Assembly (NCBI GenBank): GCA_002361775.1
Contig: DETV01000072.1
Coordinates: forward strand, 1 to 29,118
Reading direction: 5' to 3'
DNA from: Eubacterium sp. UBA3279
Lineage (GTDB): Bacteria > Bacillota > Clostridia > Lachnospirales > Lachnospiraceae
Length of the DNA: 29,118 nucleotides
Position numbers and translations under genes: made by a program. Numbering within the stretch: the first letter of the stretch is position 1; the number at the start of each line of letters is the position of its first letter. The notes under the pieces were generated by a model. That model saw nothing but the letters and a program-made list of their open reading frames with translations, was not told where the DNA came from and did no database searches. Shown one piece after another: positions 22,252 to 29,118 of the stretch.

Positions 22252-23133
22252 CTATCTCCTGGCCAATTCCAGAAGTTCTTTCAATTCCTCAACATTAAAT
22301 ACATAATTGGTATTGCAGAAATGACAATTCAGTTCAACATCTTTTTCTTCGTCGATCATAGACTGCAGTTCTTTTTCTCCCAGACTGATCAATACTTTTC
22401 CCACTCTCACTTTATCACAGTTACAGTAAAATTTTGTCTCCGTCTTCTCATTAATTTCCAGTCCCAGATTTCCCAACAGTTTTTCCAGTATCATCTCCGG
22501 TGTATACCCCTGATCCAGTAACTCGGTTACGGAAGAAACTTCTGCCAGATTCTTCTCCAACTGACTGATCACCTCTTCACTGGCAAACGGCATAAGCTGA
22601 ATGATAAATCCTCCAGCCTGACGCACCGTGTTATCTTTTTCCATTAAAACTCCCAGTCCCACAGCAGAAGGAACCTGCTCGCTGCTGGCAAAATAATAAG
22701 TAAGATCCTCTGCTATCTCTCCTGTTTTCAGTTCCGTCTGTCCTACGTACGGCTCTTTCAGGCCCAGATCCTTTATTACACTGAGAACTCCCAGATCCAC
22801 AGCTTTTCCCACATCTAATTTTCCTTTTTCATTCGCCGGAAGCATTACCTGAGGATTATTAACATAACCTTTTACATTTCCTTTGGAATCTGCAGTCACA
22901 GTAATGCCGCCAATGGGACCGCTGCATTTGATCTGAAGGGTCAATACATCTTTATCCCCTTTCATCATCACTCCCATCATGGCTCCTCCTGTTAGAAGTC
23001 TTCCCAATGCTGCCGTAGCCACCGGACTGGTGTTATGAGCCTTTCTGGCATATTCTACGATATCTTTTGTTGTTGCCGCAAATGCACGGATCTGTGAATC
23101 TGCTGCGGTTGCTCTTACAATATAGTCACTCAT
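22252..23133 (-). CDS. hslO: Hsp33 redox-regulated chaperone
   Basis: 293 residues. A holdase chaperone, switched on by oxidation of a zinc-bound cysteine tetrad. The four cysteines are intact: CNC at 237/239 and CHFC at 270/273. The N-terminal domain YIVRATAADSQIRAFAATTKDIVEYARKAH and GAMMGVMMKGDKDVLTLQIKCSGPIGG are classic. The start at 23133 follows AGGAGG by 6 bases; the longer reading begins inside the upstream methyltransferase. The gene overlaps that methyltransferase by 8 bases. Confidence 0.96.
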   Translation of the reverse strand: MSDYIVRATAADSQIRAFAATTKDIVEYARKAHNTSPVATAALGRLLTGGAMMGVMMKGDKDVLTLQIKCSGPIGGITVTADSKGNVKGYVNNPQVMLPANEKGKLDVGKAVDLGVLSVIKDLGLKEPYVGQTELKTGEIAEDLTYYFASSEQVPSAVGLGVLMEKDNTVRQAGGFIIQLMPFASEEVISQLEKNLAEVSSVTELLDQGYTPEMILEKLLGNLGLEINEKTETKFYCNCDKVRVGKVLISLGEKELQSMIDEEKDVELNCHFCNTNYVFNVEELKELLELARR

Positions 23134-23905
23134 TTTTATCCTCCTGTAATCTCTTTCCCTTTTCTCTGGCAATCAAATGTACTCTCTCACTGTCTTCTCC
23201 CGGAATTTCATGGGTAAATGCGTCATAAACCGCCACAAATTCCATTCCTGCTTTTTCCAGCAGCCGGATCACATCTTTGATCTCATATGCTTTCTGATAG
23301 TGAAACTCTTCGTATTTCCGATATAATTCTTCTTTTTCCTGAATAAACAGTGTCAATGCATACTCATTGATCCGGGTTTCTTCATCAAAATAATTTTCCC
23401 AGATAAAGCTTCCCTCTTCTCTGTTTTCCGCTATGGTACTCTCTCCGATCACCGTTTCATATTTGTAAGGGGTATTCATATCAAAAATAAACACGCCCCC
23501 CGGATCCAGATAATTATTTACCAGACGAAAAACTTCCAGGAGCTCCTCTTCTTCTAAAATATAATTCATGGAATCACAGCAGCTTACCACTGCCCGTACT
23601 GTACCATATAACTCAAATTCCCGCATATCCTGCTGAAGATATAAAATATCCTGCCCGGTTTCTTCTTTTTTCTCCATGGCAATCTCCAGCATCTCTGAAG
23701 AATTATCCACTCCGATCATATCATAACCTTTTTTTGCAAGAAGCTGAGTCATACTTCCTGTCCCGCATCCCAGTTCCAGTATAAGACCATCTTTTACCCC
23801 GTATTCTCTCAAAAGTCCGGTCAAATATTCACACCATGATGGATAATCAATATTGTCCATGAAAAGGTCATACACCTGGGCAAAACTTTTATAAGCTTCC
23901 TCCAT
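23126..23905 (-). CDS. Class I SAM-dependent methyltransferase
   Basis: 259 residues. The SAM-binding motif I is clear (ILELGCGTGSMTQLLA, about residues 42-57), followed by motif II acid (MIGVDNSSEML) and VVSCCDSMNYIL and GGVFIFDMNTPYKY, the pattern of YrrT/YodH-like small-molecule methyltransferases. The substrate is not predictable. The start at 23905 is supported by AAGGAGGAG upstream and overlaps lgt by 17 bases; the longer reading to 23941 lies wholly inside lgt. Lying between lgt and hslO, it belongs to a housekeeping operon. Confidence 0.9.
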   Translation of the reverse strand: MEEAYKSFAQVYDLFMDNIDYPSWCEYLTGLLREYGVKDGLILELGCGTGSMTQLLAKKGYDMIGVDNSSEMLEIAMEKKEETGQDILYLQQDMREFELYGTVRAVVSCCDSMNYILEEEELLEVFRLVNNYLDPGGVFIFDMNTPYKYETVIGESTIAENREEGSFIWENYFDEETRINEYALTLFIQEKEELYRKYEEFHYQKAYEIKDVIRLLEKAGMEFVAVYDAFTHEIPGEDSERVHLIAREKGKRLQEDKNE

Positions 23906-24677
23906 CCTGTTCTCCTCCTTCTGTTGCCTGGTATTTTCCATTTCTTACTATCATCAGTATCACTCCCGCAATACAGATAAAAATAGAAATAAACTGAGAT
24001 GTGGACAAAGTTCCCACACTTCCCCGGATCAGGTCACCCCGGAAAAATTCCAAAATAAAACGGCCTACACTGTAACAGATCAGATAAAGTCCCGCTACCT
24101 GACCATCCCCTTTTTTCCTTTTTGTAAACCAGATCAACAAAAGAAAATGAAGAAAATCCAGCCCGCTGGAAATTAGCTGGGTAGGGATCAGAGGGATACC
24201 ATTGGGAGCATAAGCGGAATTATGGAATACAATACCTATAGGACAACTGGTTTCCTGTCCGTAACAACAGCCTGCCAGAAAACAACCGATTCTTCCAAAT
24301 CCCTGCGCCAGAGCCACTGAGGGAATCAGCAGGTCAAAATATTTCAGGAAAGGAAGCTTTCGGATTTTACAATATAACATAGCAGAGAAAACTCCTCCGA
24401 TAATTCCTCCGTATACCACAAATCCGTCCGTCAGATCCATCAGCAAACCGGGATTCTCTATGATTTCTTTTAACTGAGTTAAAATATACAAAATTTTAGC
24501 CCCCAGAAATCCTCCTGCCACTGACCAGATCACAATACTGAAAATTCTCTCAGAATCCAGATTGTATTTTTTTGCCCTATACTCTCCGGACAAATACGCT
24601 GCAATAATTCCAATTGCAATCATCAGACCATATCCATATACAGTAAATGGACCTATGGAAAATAATTCATTTTTCAT
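23889..24677 (-). CDS. lgt: Prolipoprotein diacylglyceryl transferase
   Basis: 262 residues with about seven membrane helices. The enzyme adds diacylglycerol from phosphatidylglycerol to the lipobox cysteine of pre-lipoproteins. Landmarks are PFTVYGYGLMIAIGIIAAY near the N-terminus, FVVYGGIIGGV, and the signature GRIGCFLAGCCYG. The last helix is followed by a short polar tail. AAAGGTGG lies ~10 bases before the ATG. It is the first gene of a five-gene operon, with a promoter at 24732-24760. Confidence 0.95.
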   Translation of the reverse strand: MKNELFSIGPFTVYGYGLMIAIGIIAAYLSGEYRAKKYNLDSERIFSIVIWSVAGGFLGAKILYILTQLKEIIENPGLLMDLTDGFVVYGGIIGGVFSAMLYCKIRKLPFLKYFDLLIPSVALAQGFGRIGCFLAGCCYGQETSCPIGIVFHNSAYAPNGIPLIPTQLISSGLDFLHFLLLIWFTKRKKGDGQVAGLYLICYSVGRFILEFFRGDLIRGSVGTLSTSQFISIFICIAGVILMIVRNGKYQATEGGEQDGGSL

Positions 24678-24705
24678 ATTCTGTAAACCACCTTTAAGTT
24701 GTCAT

Positions 24706-24729
24706 ATTTATGTCCAAAGACACATAAAT
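24706..24729. promoter_or_regulatory. Inverted repeat at the lgt transcription start
   Basis: ATTTATGT (24706-24713) and ACATAAAT (24722-24729) form a perfect 8-bp dyad with an 8-nt spacer directly downstream of the -10. It could be an operator or a leader hairpin; no regulator is suggested. Confidence 0.35.
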
Positions 24730-24731
24730 TC

Positions 24732-24760
24732 ATTATAACGAAAAACCGGGAATTTGTCAC
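24732..24760 (-). promoter_or_regulatory. Promoter of the lgt operon
   Basis: On the minus strand: GTGACA (24760-24755), a 17-nt spacer, and TATAAT (24737-24732). It begins just after the YitT stop codon. Confidence 0.72.
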
Positions 24761-24761
24761 C

Positions 24762-25622
24762 TTAATCTTCCTGTCTGACCTGGAATCTTCCTTCTATCGC
24801 ATCTGTCTGTATGGTATTTATAAATGCCCTGGGATCCGCTTCTTTCACATTTTTCAAAACCATTTTCACCTCATCGCTGGACACTACCGAATAAACCATA
24901 TCCCGTTCCTCATTTTCATACGTTCCCATTCCCTTAAAAACAGTGGCTCCATGATTTGTGCAGGCAGATATTGTCTCATATACCTCTTTTGCATGATTGG
25001 TAATGATCAGCAAGGTATGCTGTCTGTGTTTTCTGTACATCATATGCACGATCTGGGTGCTGGCAAACTGATAGATAATGGAATACAATGCTCTGTTCCA
25101 TCCAAAAAGGAAACCGGCAATAGAAATAATAATTCCGTTCAAAAGCAACACATAATTCCATGCATCAATATTTTTTTTATTAGAAAGAAAAATAGTAATA
25201 AAATCAAGACCGCCGCTGCTGGCCTTTGCCATAAGGCAAAGACTAATGGCAAAACCGTTGATCAGACCTCCAAAAACAGCAATCAACGGCCAGTCATAAG
25301 TGATGGGCGTCACAGGTATCACATCTGTCAAAATACTGGATAACACAATCATATAGCAACTGTACAATGTGAATTTTTTTCCGATAAAATGAATCCCCAC
25401 CAGAATAGGTATGGCGTTCAAAACCAGGTTCACAAGGGAATAGGGCAATACAATCCCTAAAAATCCTATTCCGATCTGCTGAATCAATACGGTGATACCG
25501 GAGAGTCCCCCCGGAATCATATTTCCCGCCTTCACAAAGCTTTTCATATTGAAGGCATAGATAATCGCTCCTAAAGTTACCAGAAATATTCTCTTTCCAT
25601 CATCTTTTAATGTAAATTTCAT
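24762..25622 (-). CDS. YitT family membrane protein (DUF161 + DUF2179)
   Basis: 286 residues. The N-terminal YitT membrane domain has about five to six helices and the family segment FVKAGNMIPGGLSGITVLIQQ, then KASSGGLDFITIFLSNKKN. The C-terminal soluble DUF2179 domain (VYETISACTNHGATVFKGMGTYENEERDMVYSVVSSDEVKMVLKNVKEADPRAFINTIQ) is complete. The transport role of this family is not established. GGGAGG lies 6 bases before the ATG. Confidence 0.92.
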   Translation of the reverse strand: MKFTLKDDGKRIFLVTLGAIIYAFNMKSFVKAGNMIPGGLSGITVLIQQIGIGFLGIVLPYSLVNLVLNAIPILVGIHFIGKKFTLYSCYMIVLSSILTDVIPVTPITYDWPLIAVFGGLINGFAISLCLMAKASSGGLDFITIFLSNKKNIDAWNYVLLLNGIIISIAGFLFGWNRALYSIIYQFASTQIVHMMYRKHRQHTLLIITNHAKEVYETISACTNHGATVFKGMGTYENEERDMVYSVVSSDEVKMVLKNVKEADPRAFINTIQTDAIEGRFQVRQED

Positions 25623-25663
25623 ACCCGTCCTCCCTGAATTTTCATAAAATTAACTTTGTACCT

Positions 25664-25692
25664 ATTATAGCATTCCCTTTTTCCTTTGTACA
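25664..25692 (-). promoter_or_regulatory. Promoter of the YitT-family gene
   Basis: On the minus strand: TGTACA (25692-25687), a 17-nt spacer, and extended -10 TGC-TATAAT (TATAAT at 25669-25664). Confidence 0.65.
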
Positions 25693-25778
25693 TAATGAAG
25701 CTTTCTCAAAAACTTTCTATACTTTTTCCTTCATTCATGCTATCATAATTAGTAAATGTATAAAAAGGATGAATTTAT

Positions 25779-27173
25779 ATGATGTTAGAGACAATCAAAT
25801 CAATTAATGATGCGATCAACAGTTTTGTCTGGGGCATTCCTGCCATGATCTGCATCATAGGCGTGGGATTACTGCTCAGTTTTCGCACCCGCTTTCTGCA
25901 ATTCAGAAAATTCGGTTACACATTTAAAGTAACTATCGGACGAATCTTCCACAAAAAAGAAGCTTCTGACGGAGCAATCACCCCTTTCCAGGCAGTCTGC
26001 ACAGCGCTTGCCGCAACTGTGGGAACTGGAAATATTGCCGGTGTAGCCGGCGCTATCGCCATCGGCGGACCGGGAGCCGTTTTTTGGATGTGGATTTCTT
26101 CCCTGCTGGGAATGTGTACCAAATTTTCCGAAGTTACTCTGGCTGTTCATTTCCGTGAAAAAAACAAAGACGGAGACTGGGTGGGAGGACCTATGTACTA
26201 TATCAAAAATGGTCTGGGACCCAAATGGCACTGGCTGGCTGTTATTTTCTCTGTTCTCGGTATTTTTACTGTTTTCGGTACGGGAAATGCCACTCAGGTC
26301 AACACCATTACCACCGCCATTGATTCAGCCCTTCTGAATTTTCAGATTGTCACAAAAGAGCAGCTTCCTGCCCTGAATCTGATCCTGGGAATCCTGATCG
26401 CCCTTTTGGTTGCCCTTGTTTTACTGGGAGGAATAAAGCGAATCGGACGGGTAACAGAAAAACTGATTCCTTTTATGGCTCTTTTGTACCTTATACTGGC
26501 ATTCGGCGTTATTTTCCTGAACATTGAACGGGTTCCCGGCGTATTTAAATCTATTTTCGAAGGCGCATTTTCTCCTTCCGCTGTTACAGGCGGTGTGGTG
26601 GGAAGTATGTTTCTCAGCATGAAGAAAGGCGTTTCCCGTGGTATTTTTTCCAACGAAGCCGGACTCGGTACCGCTTCCATCGCTCATGCAGCGGCTGATA
26701 CGAAAGACCCTATCAAACAGGGATTTTTCGGTATCTTTGAAGTATTTGCCGATACCATAGTCATCTGTACCACCACAGCGCTGGTCATTTTGTGCAGCGG
26801 TATTCCTGTAAACTACGGTATTGATGCAGGCGCAGAATTGACCATCCAGGGCTTTACTGCCACCTACGGAAACTGGGTATCTTTATTTACTGCTGTCGCC
26901 CTCTGCTGTTTCGCTTTCTCCACCACTCTGGGCTGGGGATTATACGGCACCCGTTGTATTGAATTTCTCTTTGGTTCCAAGGTCAATAAACCTTTCATGG
27001 TAGTTTATGCCCTGGTAGCTATTCTTGGCGCAACCATGGATCTGGGATTGTTATGGAGTATTGCCGACACCTTTAACGGTTTAATGGCTATTCCCAACCT
27101 GATTGCTCTTTTCCTTCTGTCTGGCACAGTAGCCAAACTGGTAAGAGAAAATCTGGACAAAAAAAATCGCTGA
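25779..27173 (+). CDS. Alanine/glycine:cation symporter family protein (AGCS)
   Basis: 464 residues with about eleven membrane helices, the normal length. AGCS (AlsT/DagA) carriers import alanine or glycine with sodium or protons. Family signatures are clear: FQAVCTALAATVGTGNIAGVAGAIAIGGPGAVFWMW, KEKNKDGDWVGGPMYYI-type loop (FREKNKDGDWVGGPMYYIKNGLG), GVSRGIFSNEAGLGTASIAHAAADTKDP, and FSTTLGWGLYGTRCIEFLFG. Two consecutive ATGs (25779 and 25782) follow AAGGA; either may be used. The gene is monocistronic, divergent from yitT and followed by a strong bidirectional terminator. No convincing -35/-10 pair is visible upstream. Confidence 0.95.
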   Translation: MMLETIKSINDAINSFVWGIPAMICIIGVGLLLSFRTRFLQFRKFGYTFKVTIGRIFHKKEASDGAITPFQAVCTALAATVGTGNIAGVAGAIAIGGPGAVFWMWISSLLGMCTKFSEVTLAVHFREKNKDGDWVGGPMYYIKNGLGPKWHWLAVIFSVLGIFTVFGTGNATQVNTITTAIDSALLNFQIVTKEQLPALNLILGILIALLVALVLLGGIKRIGRVTEKLIPFMALLYLILAFGVIFLNIERVPGVFKSIFEGAFSPSAVTGGVVGSMFLSMKKGVSRGIFSNEAGLGTASIAHAAADTKDPIKQGFFGIFEVFADTIVICTTTALVILCSGIPVNYGIDAGAELTIQGFTATYGNWVSLFTAVALCCFAFSTTLGWGLYGTRCIEFLFGSKVNKPFMVVYALVAILGATMDLGLLWSIADTFNGLMAIPNLIALFLLSGTVAKLVRENLDKKNR

Positions 27174-27196
27174 GACTTTTGTCTCAGCATTTTTTA
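27161..27196. terminator. Bidirectional terminator
   Basis: GCTGAGAC (27169-27176) and GTCTCAGC (27181-27188) with a TTTT loop. It is followed by ATTTTTTATT on the plus strand and by a run of eight T's on the minus strand, so it serves both the symporter gene and the convergent coiled-coil gene. Confidence 0.88.
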
Positions 27197-27209
27197 TTGA
27201 AAGCAATTC

Positions 27210-27815
27210 TTATCCGCAGAAAATACACGCCGCATTTTTTCCGCTGGCTGCAATCGTTCCGCTCTTTATTTCACTTGCGCCACTGATCATAGGGCATTTC
27301 GGCGAAGAATGGTATGCATTTCCATCTTCTACCCAGTATACGATTCCCTCCGCAATATCACTCTCCATATTTTTCATTTTTTTAGAGAGTTCTTCTTTCT
27401 CTGCGGTCAGTGTTTCCACCTGAGCTTTCAGAGATTCCACCTCTGCTTTTGATTTCTCATGTTCTCCCAGCAATTCATTATAGCTGTTCATCAGCTCGTT
27501 GATCTTATTATTTAATTCTTCTACCGAAGCAAGCTGGGTTTCATATCCGGCAATGGTCTGATTTAATTCCTCATTTTTCTTTGTCAGTTCTGCTATAGAG
27601 GATTCTTTCTCTTCCATCGTCTTCTCTTTTTCTGTTACGGCTTTCTCCAGTTCTCTCACCTGTTTGGCGTACTCCTGATTCTTCTTTACCATACTATTAG
27701 TTTTTCCAAAGGCTACCGCCATTAAAACACCCAGGATTGCGATCACGCACAGCAGTACTCCAACTATAACATAAATAATTGTTTTCTTACTCACGTTACT
27801 TACTTCATTTTCCAT
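27210..27815 (-). CDS. Membrane-anchored coiled-coil protein with C-terminal metal-site-like motif
   Basis: 201 residues in three parts: a transmembrane helix (about 13-36), a long coiled coil with dense Glu/Lys heptads (about 40-150), and a 43-residue end (159-201). That end reads VYWVEDGNAYHSSPKCPMI...ACIFCG. His169, Cys174, Cys197 and Cys200 match the Y-H-x4-C ... C-x2-C pattern found in small Zn-binding modules on many Gram-positive surface or competence-related proteins. If the N-terminus is inside, the metal site is outside. The function is unknown. The ATG touches the rlmD stop (TAAATG), so the two are co-transcribed; GGGAGAAG is the ribosome site. Confidence 0.78.
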   Translation of the reverse strand: MENEVSNVSKKTIIYVIVGVLLCVIAILGVLMAVAFGKTNSMVKKNQEYAKQVRELEKAVTEKEKTMEEKESSIAELTKKNEELNQTIAGYETQLASVEELNNKINELMNSYNELLGEHEKSKAEVESLKAQVETLTAEKEELSKKMKNMESDIAEGIVYWVEDGNAYHSSPKCPMISGASEIKSGTIAASGKNAACIFCG

Positions 27816-28979
27816 TTATCTTCTCCCTTGTTTTCTATTCTTTTTCTCAAGAAGGGTGATCGCTTCACAATGGCTGGTAAATGGAAATAAATCTACCGGC
27901 CAGATTCCTTTCGCCTGATACCCATTCTTTGTAAAATACTCCAGATCACGAGCCAGTGTCTGGGGATTACAGGAAATATATACCACTTTCTCCGGTCCCA
28001 TCTGTATCACTGAACTCATAAACGCTTCACTGCTTCCTGCTCTTGGAGGATCCATGAATACAACATCAGCCTTCTCTCCCTGAGCTGCCATTTCCACCAG
28101 AAAATCTCCTGCATCCTTCTGATAGAATTTCACATTACGGATGCCATTAATTTTACTGTTTACCACCGCATCCCGTACTGCATCTTTATTTAATTCCACA
28201 CCGATCACTTCTTTTGCTCCTGAAGCAGCGATCAGACCGATGGTCCCAATCCCACAATAGGCATCTATCACTCTTTCCTTTCCTGAAAGTCCGGCCAACT
28301 CTATGGCCTTTCCATACAGGTACTCCGTCTGCTGGGGATTTACCTGATAAAAAGAATTGGGGGAAATCCGAAAACGGCATCCACATAATTCATCCTCAAT
28401 ATATCCCTTTCCGTAAAGGACAATATTTCTATCTCCCAACACCATATTGGTATTCCTGTCATTTACATTCAACACCACAGTGGTAATTGACGGATGCTCT
28501 TTTCTCAGAGCTTTCACAAAATTATTTTTTGAAGGAAATACAGGTGACGCGGCTACTAACACCACCAGCATCTCTCCCGTTTTTCTCCCTGTCCGCACCA
28601 GCACATGACGAAGCGTACCATATCCGCTGTCTTCATTATATATTTTTATCTTAAATGATTTTGCCAGTTTTCGAATAGTCTGAATCACTTGATCCGCTTC
28701 CTGATCTTCGATCTGACAACATTCCACCGGTACCACTTTATGGGTTCCCTCTTCATAAATACCGGAGATCACATCACCATTTCGCATATGTTTCAATACA
28801 GCATGTACTTTATTCCGATAATGATAAGGATTCTCCATCCCTGCGATAGTATGCACTTTCCCATAAGATTTCAAAAGCTTTTTTATATTTCTTTCCTTTT
28901 CCTGCAACTGTTTTTCATAGGGAATTCCCTGATATCTGCATCCTCCGCATTTTTTTGCATAGGAACATTTTTCTAACAT
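27816..28979 (-). CDS. rlmD: 23S rRNA (uracil-C5)-methyltransferase, RumA/RlmD type
   Basis: 387 residues from the ATG at 28979. It methylates C5 of uracil in 23S rRNA (or tRNA in TrmA relatives) using SAM. The iron-sulphur cysteines are present near the N-terminus (CSYAKKCGGC, then VECCQ). The SAM motif VIDAYCGIGTIGLIAA, the MDPPRAG block, and the catalytic SCNPQTLARDL are all intact. The N-terminal TRAM domain found in longer homologues is missing, as in many Clostridia. Starts at 28979 and 28991 are both possible; the first leaves a normal spacing after AAGGATGG. Confidence 0.93.
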   Translation of the reverse strand: MLEKCSYAKKCGGCRYQGIPYEKQLQEKERNIKKLLKSYGKVHTIAGMENPYHYRNKVHAVLKHMRNGDVISGIYEEGTHKVVPVECCQIEDQEADQVIQTIRKLAKSFKIKIYNEDSGYGTLRHVLVRTGRKTGEMLVVLVAASPVFPSKNNFVKALRKEHPSITTVVLNVNDRNTNMVLGDRNIVLYGKGYIEDELCGCRFRISPNSFYQVNPQQTEYLYGKAIELAGLSGKERVIDAYCGIGTIGLIAASGAKEVIGVELNKDAVRDAVVNSKINGIRNVKFYQKDAGDFLVEMAAQGEKADVVFMDPPRAGSSEAFMSSVIQMGPEKVVYISCNPQTLARDLEYFTKNGYQAKGIWPVDLFPFTSHCEAITLLEKKNRKQGRR

Positions 28980-29043
28980 ATTACTATCCATCCTTTTTAT
29001 TATTCTTCTGTCTCAATTATCTGTTACTCCATTTTCGCGTTAA

Positions 29044-29049
29044 TTATAT
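29044..29049 (-). promoter_or_regulatory. Probable -10 element of the rlmD operon
   Basis: TATAAT on the minus strand (29049-29044), about 65 bases upstream of the start codon. No good -35 is seen at 16-18 bases, so this is a partial call. Beyond it, to the right edge, the sequence is AT-rich with no gene visible. Confidence 0.4.
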
Positions 29050-29118
29050 CATGGTTTTCCTTAAAACACGACATTTTTTCACAAATCTGTTTTACTTTTT
29101 ATCATACACCTCTTATAA

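Noticed and set aside
25700..25778. TATACT and TATCAT/CATAAT boxes as a promoter for the AGCS symporter.
   Set aside because: No acceptable -35 lies at 16-18 bases from either, so I did not call a promoter although one must be nearby.
1..29118. CRISPR arrays, tRNA or rRNA genes, and prophage structural genes.
   Set aside because: No regularly spaced repeats, cloverleaf-type sequences, rRNA cores or phage proteins were seen in the window.

Overview
The window looks like a chromosomal segment of a low-to-moderate GC, endospore-forming Clostridia member, most likely a Lachnospiraceae gut bacterium. The supporting signs are strong AGGAGG-type ribosome binding sites, an alpha/beta-type small acid-soluble spore protein with a SigG-type promoter, AddAB instead of RecBCD, a PadR/DUF1700/DUF4097 envelope-stress-like cassette, and a TRAM-less RlmD. 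Genus cannot be settled from sequence reading alone.

Region 1 (1-1970) is accessory. It opens with a compact RNA-plus-HEPN-protein module: a consensus promoter (TTGACT-N17-TATATT), a ~70-nt structured RNA ending in a strong terminator, then an AT-rich Abi_2/AbiF-type gene with the HEPN motif R-N-x3-H. This matches the AbiF RNA toxin-antitoxin/abortive-infection systems that have been linked to the ancestry of Cas13. It is followed by a terminator, a ~230-bp MITE-like, hairpin-rich element with inverted termini and flanking 9-bp direct repeats, and a 3'-truncated NitT/TauT-type ABC substrate-binding lipoprotein gene. The arrangement suggests that a deletion or insertion removed the rest of that transporter.

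Region 2 (1972-8670) holds single genes and short operons: a RdgB/HAM1-like NTP pyrophosphatase, a small XRE regulator, a CYTH protein, an ABC-class ATPase (COG3044 type), a candidate structured RNA, a membrane-anchored beta-propeller-like protein, a DUF3783-ogt operon divergent from an SGNH hydrolase, and the SASP gene.

Region 3 (8719-10707) is the PadR-DUF1700(HAAS)-DUF4097 operon with a TTGACA/TATAAT promoter whose -10 lies inside a perfect dyad. Region 4 (10716-18805) is a minus-strand operon of a PflX-type radical SAM protein, addB and addA, which form the recombination helicase-nuclease. A small membrane-anchored FMN-binding-like protein diverges from it.

Region 5 (19386-24760) is a tightly packed minus-strand operon lgt - SAM methyltransferase - hslO (Hsp33) - nadE - GNAT-like acyltransferase, with overlapping or closely spaced genes and a clear promoter before lgt. 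Region 6 (24762-29118) has a YitT-family membrane protein, a divergent AGCS amino acid:cation symporter, and a minus-strand rlmD plus a membrane coiled-coil protein with a Cys/His metal-site-like C-terminus. Most of the window is ordinary core genome; novelty concentrates in the first 1.5 kb and in a few intergenic regions.
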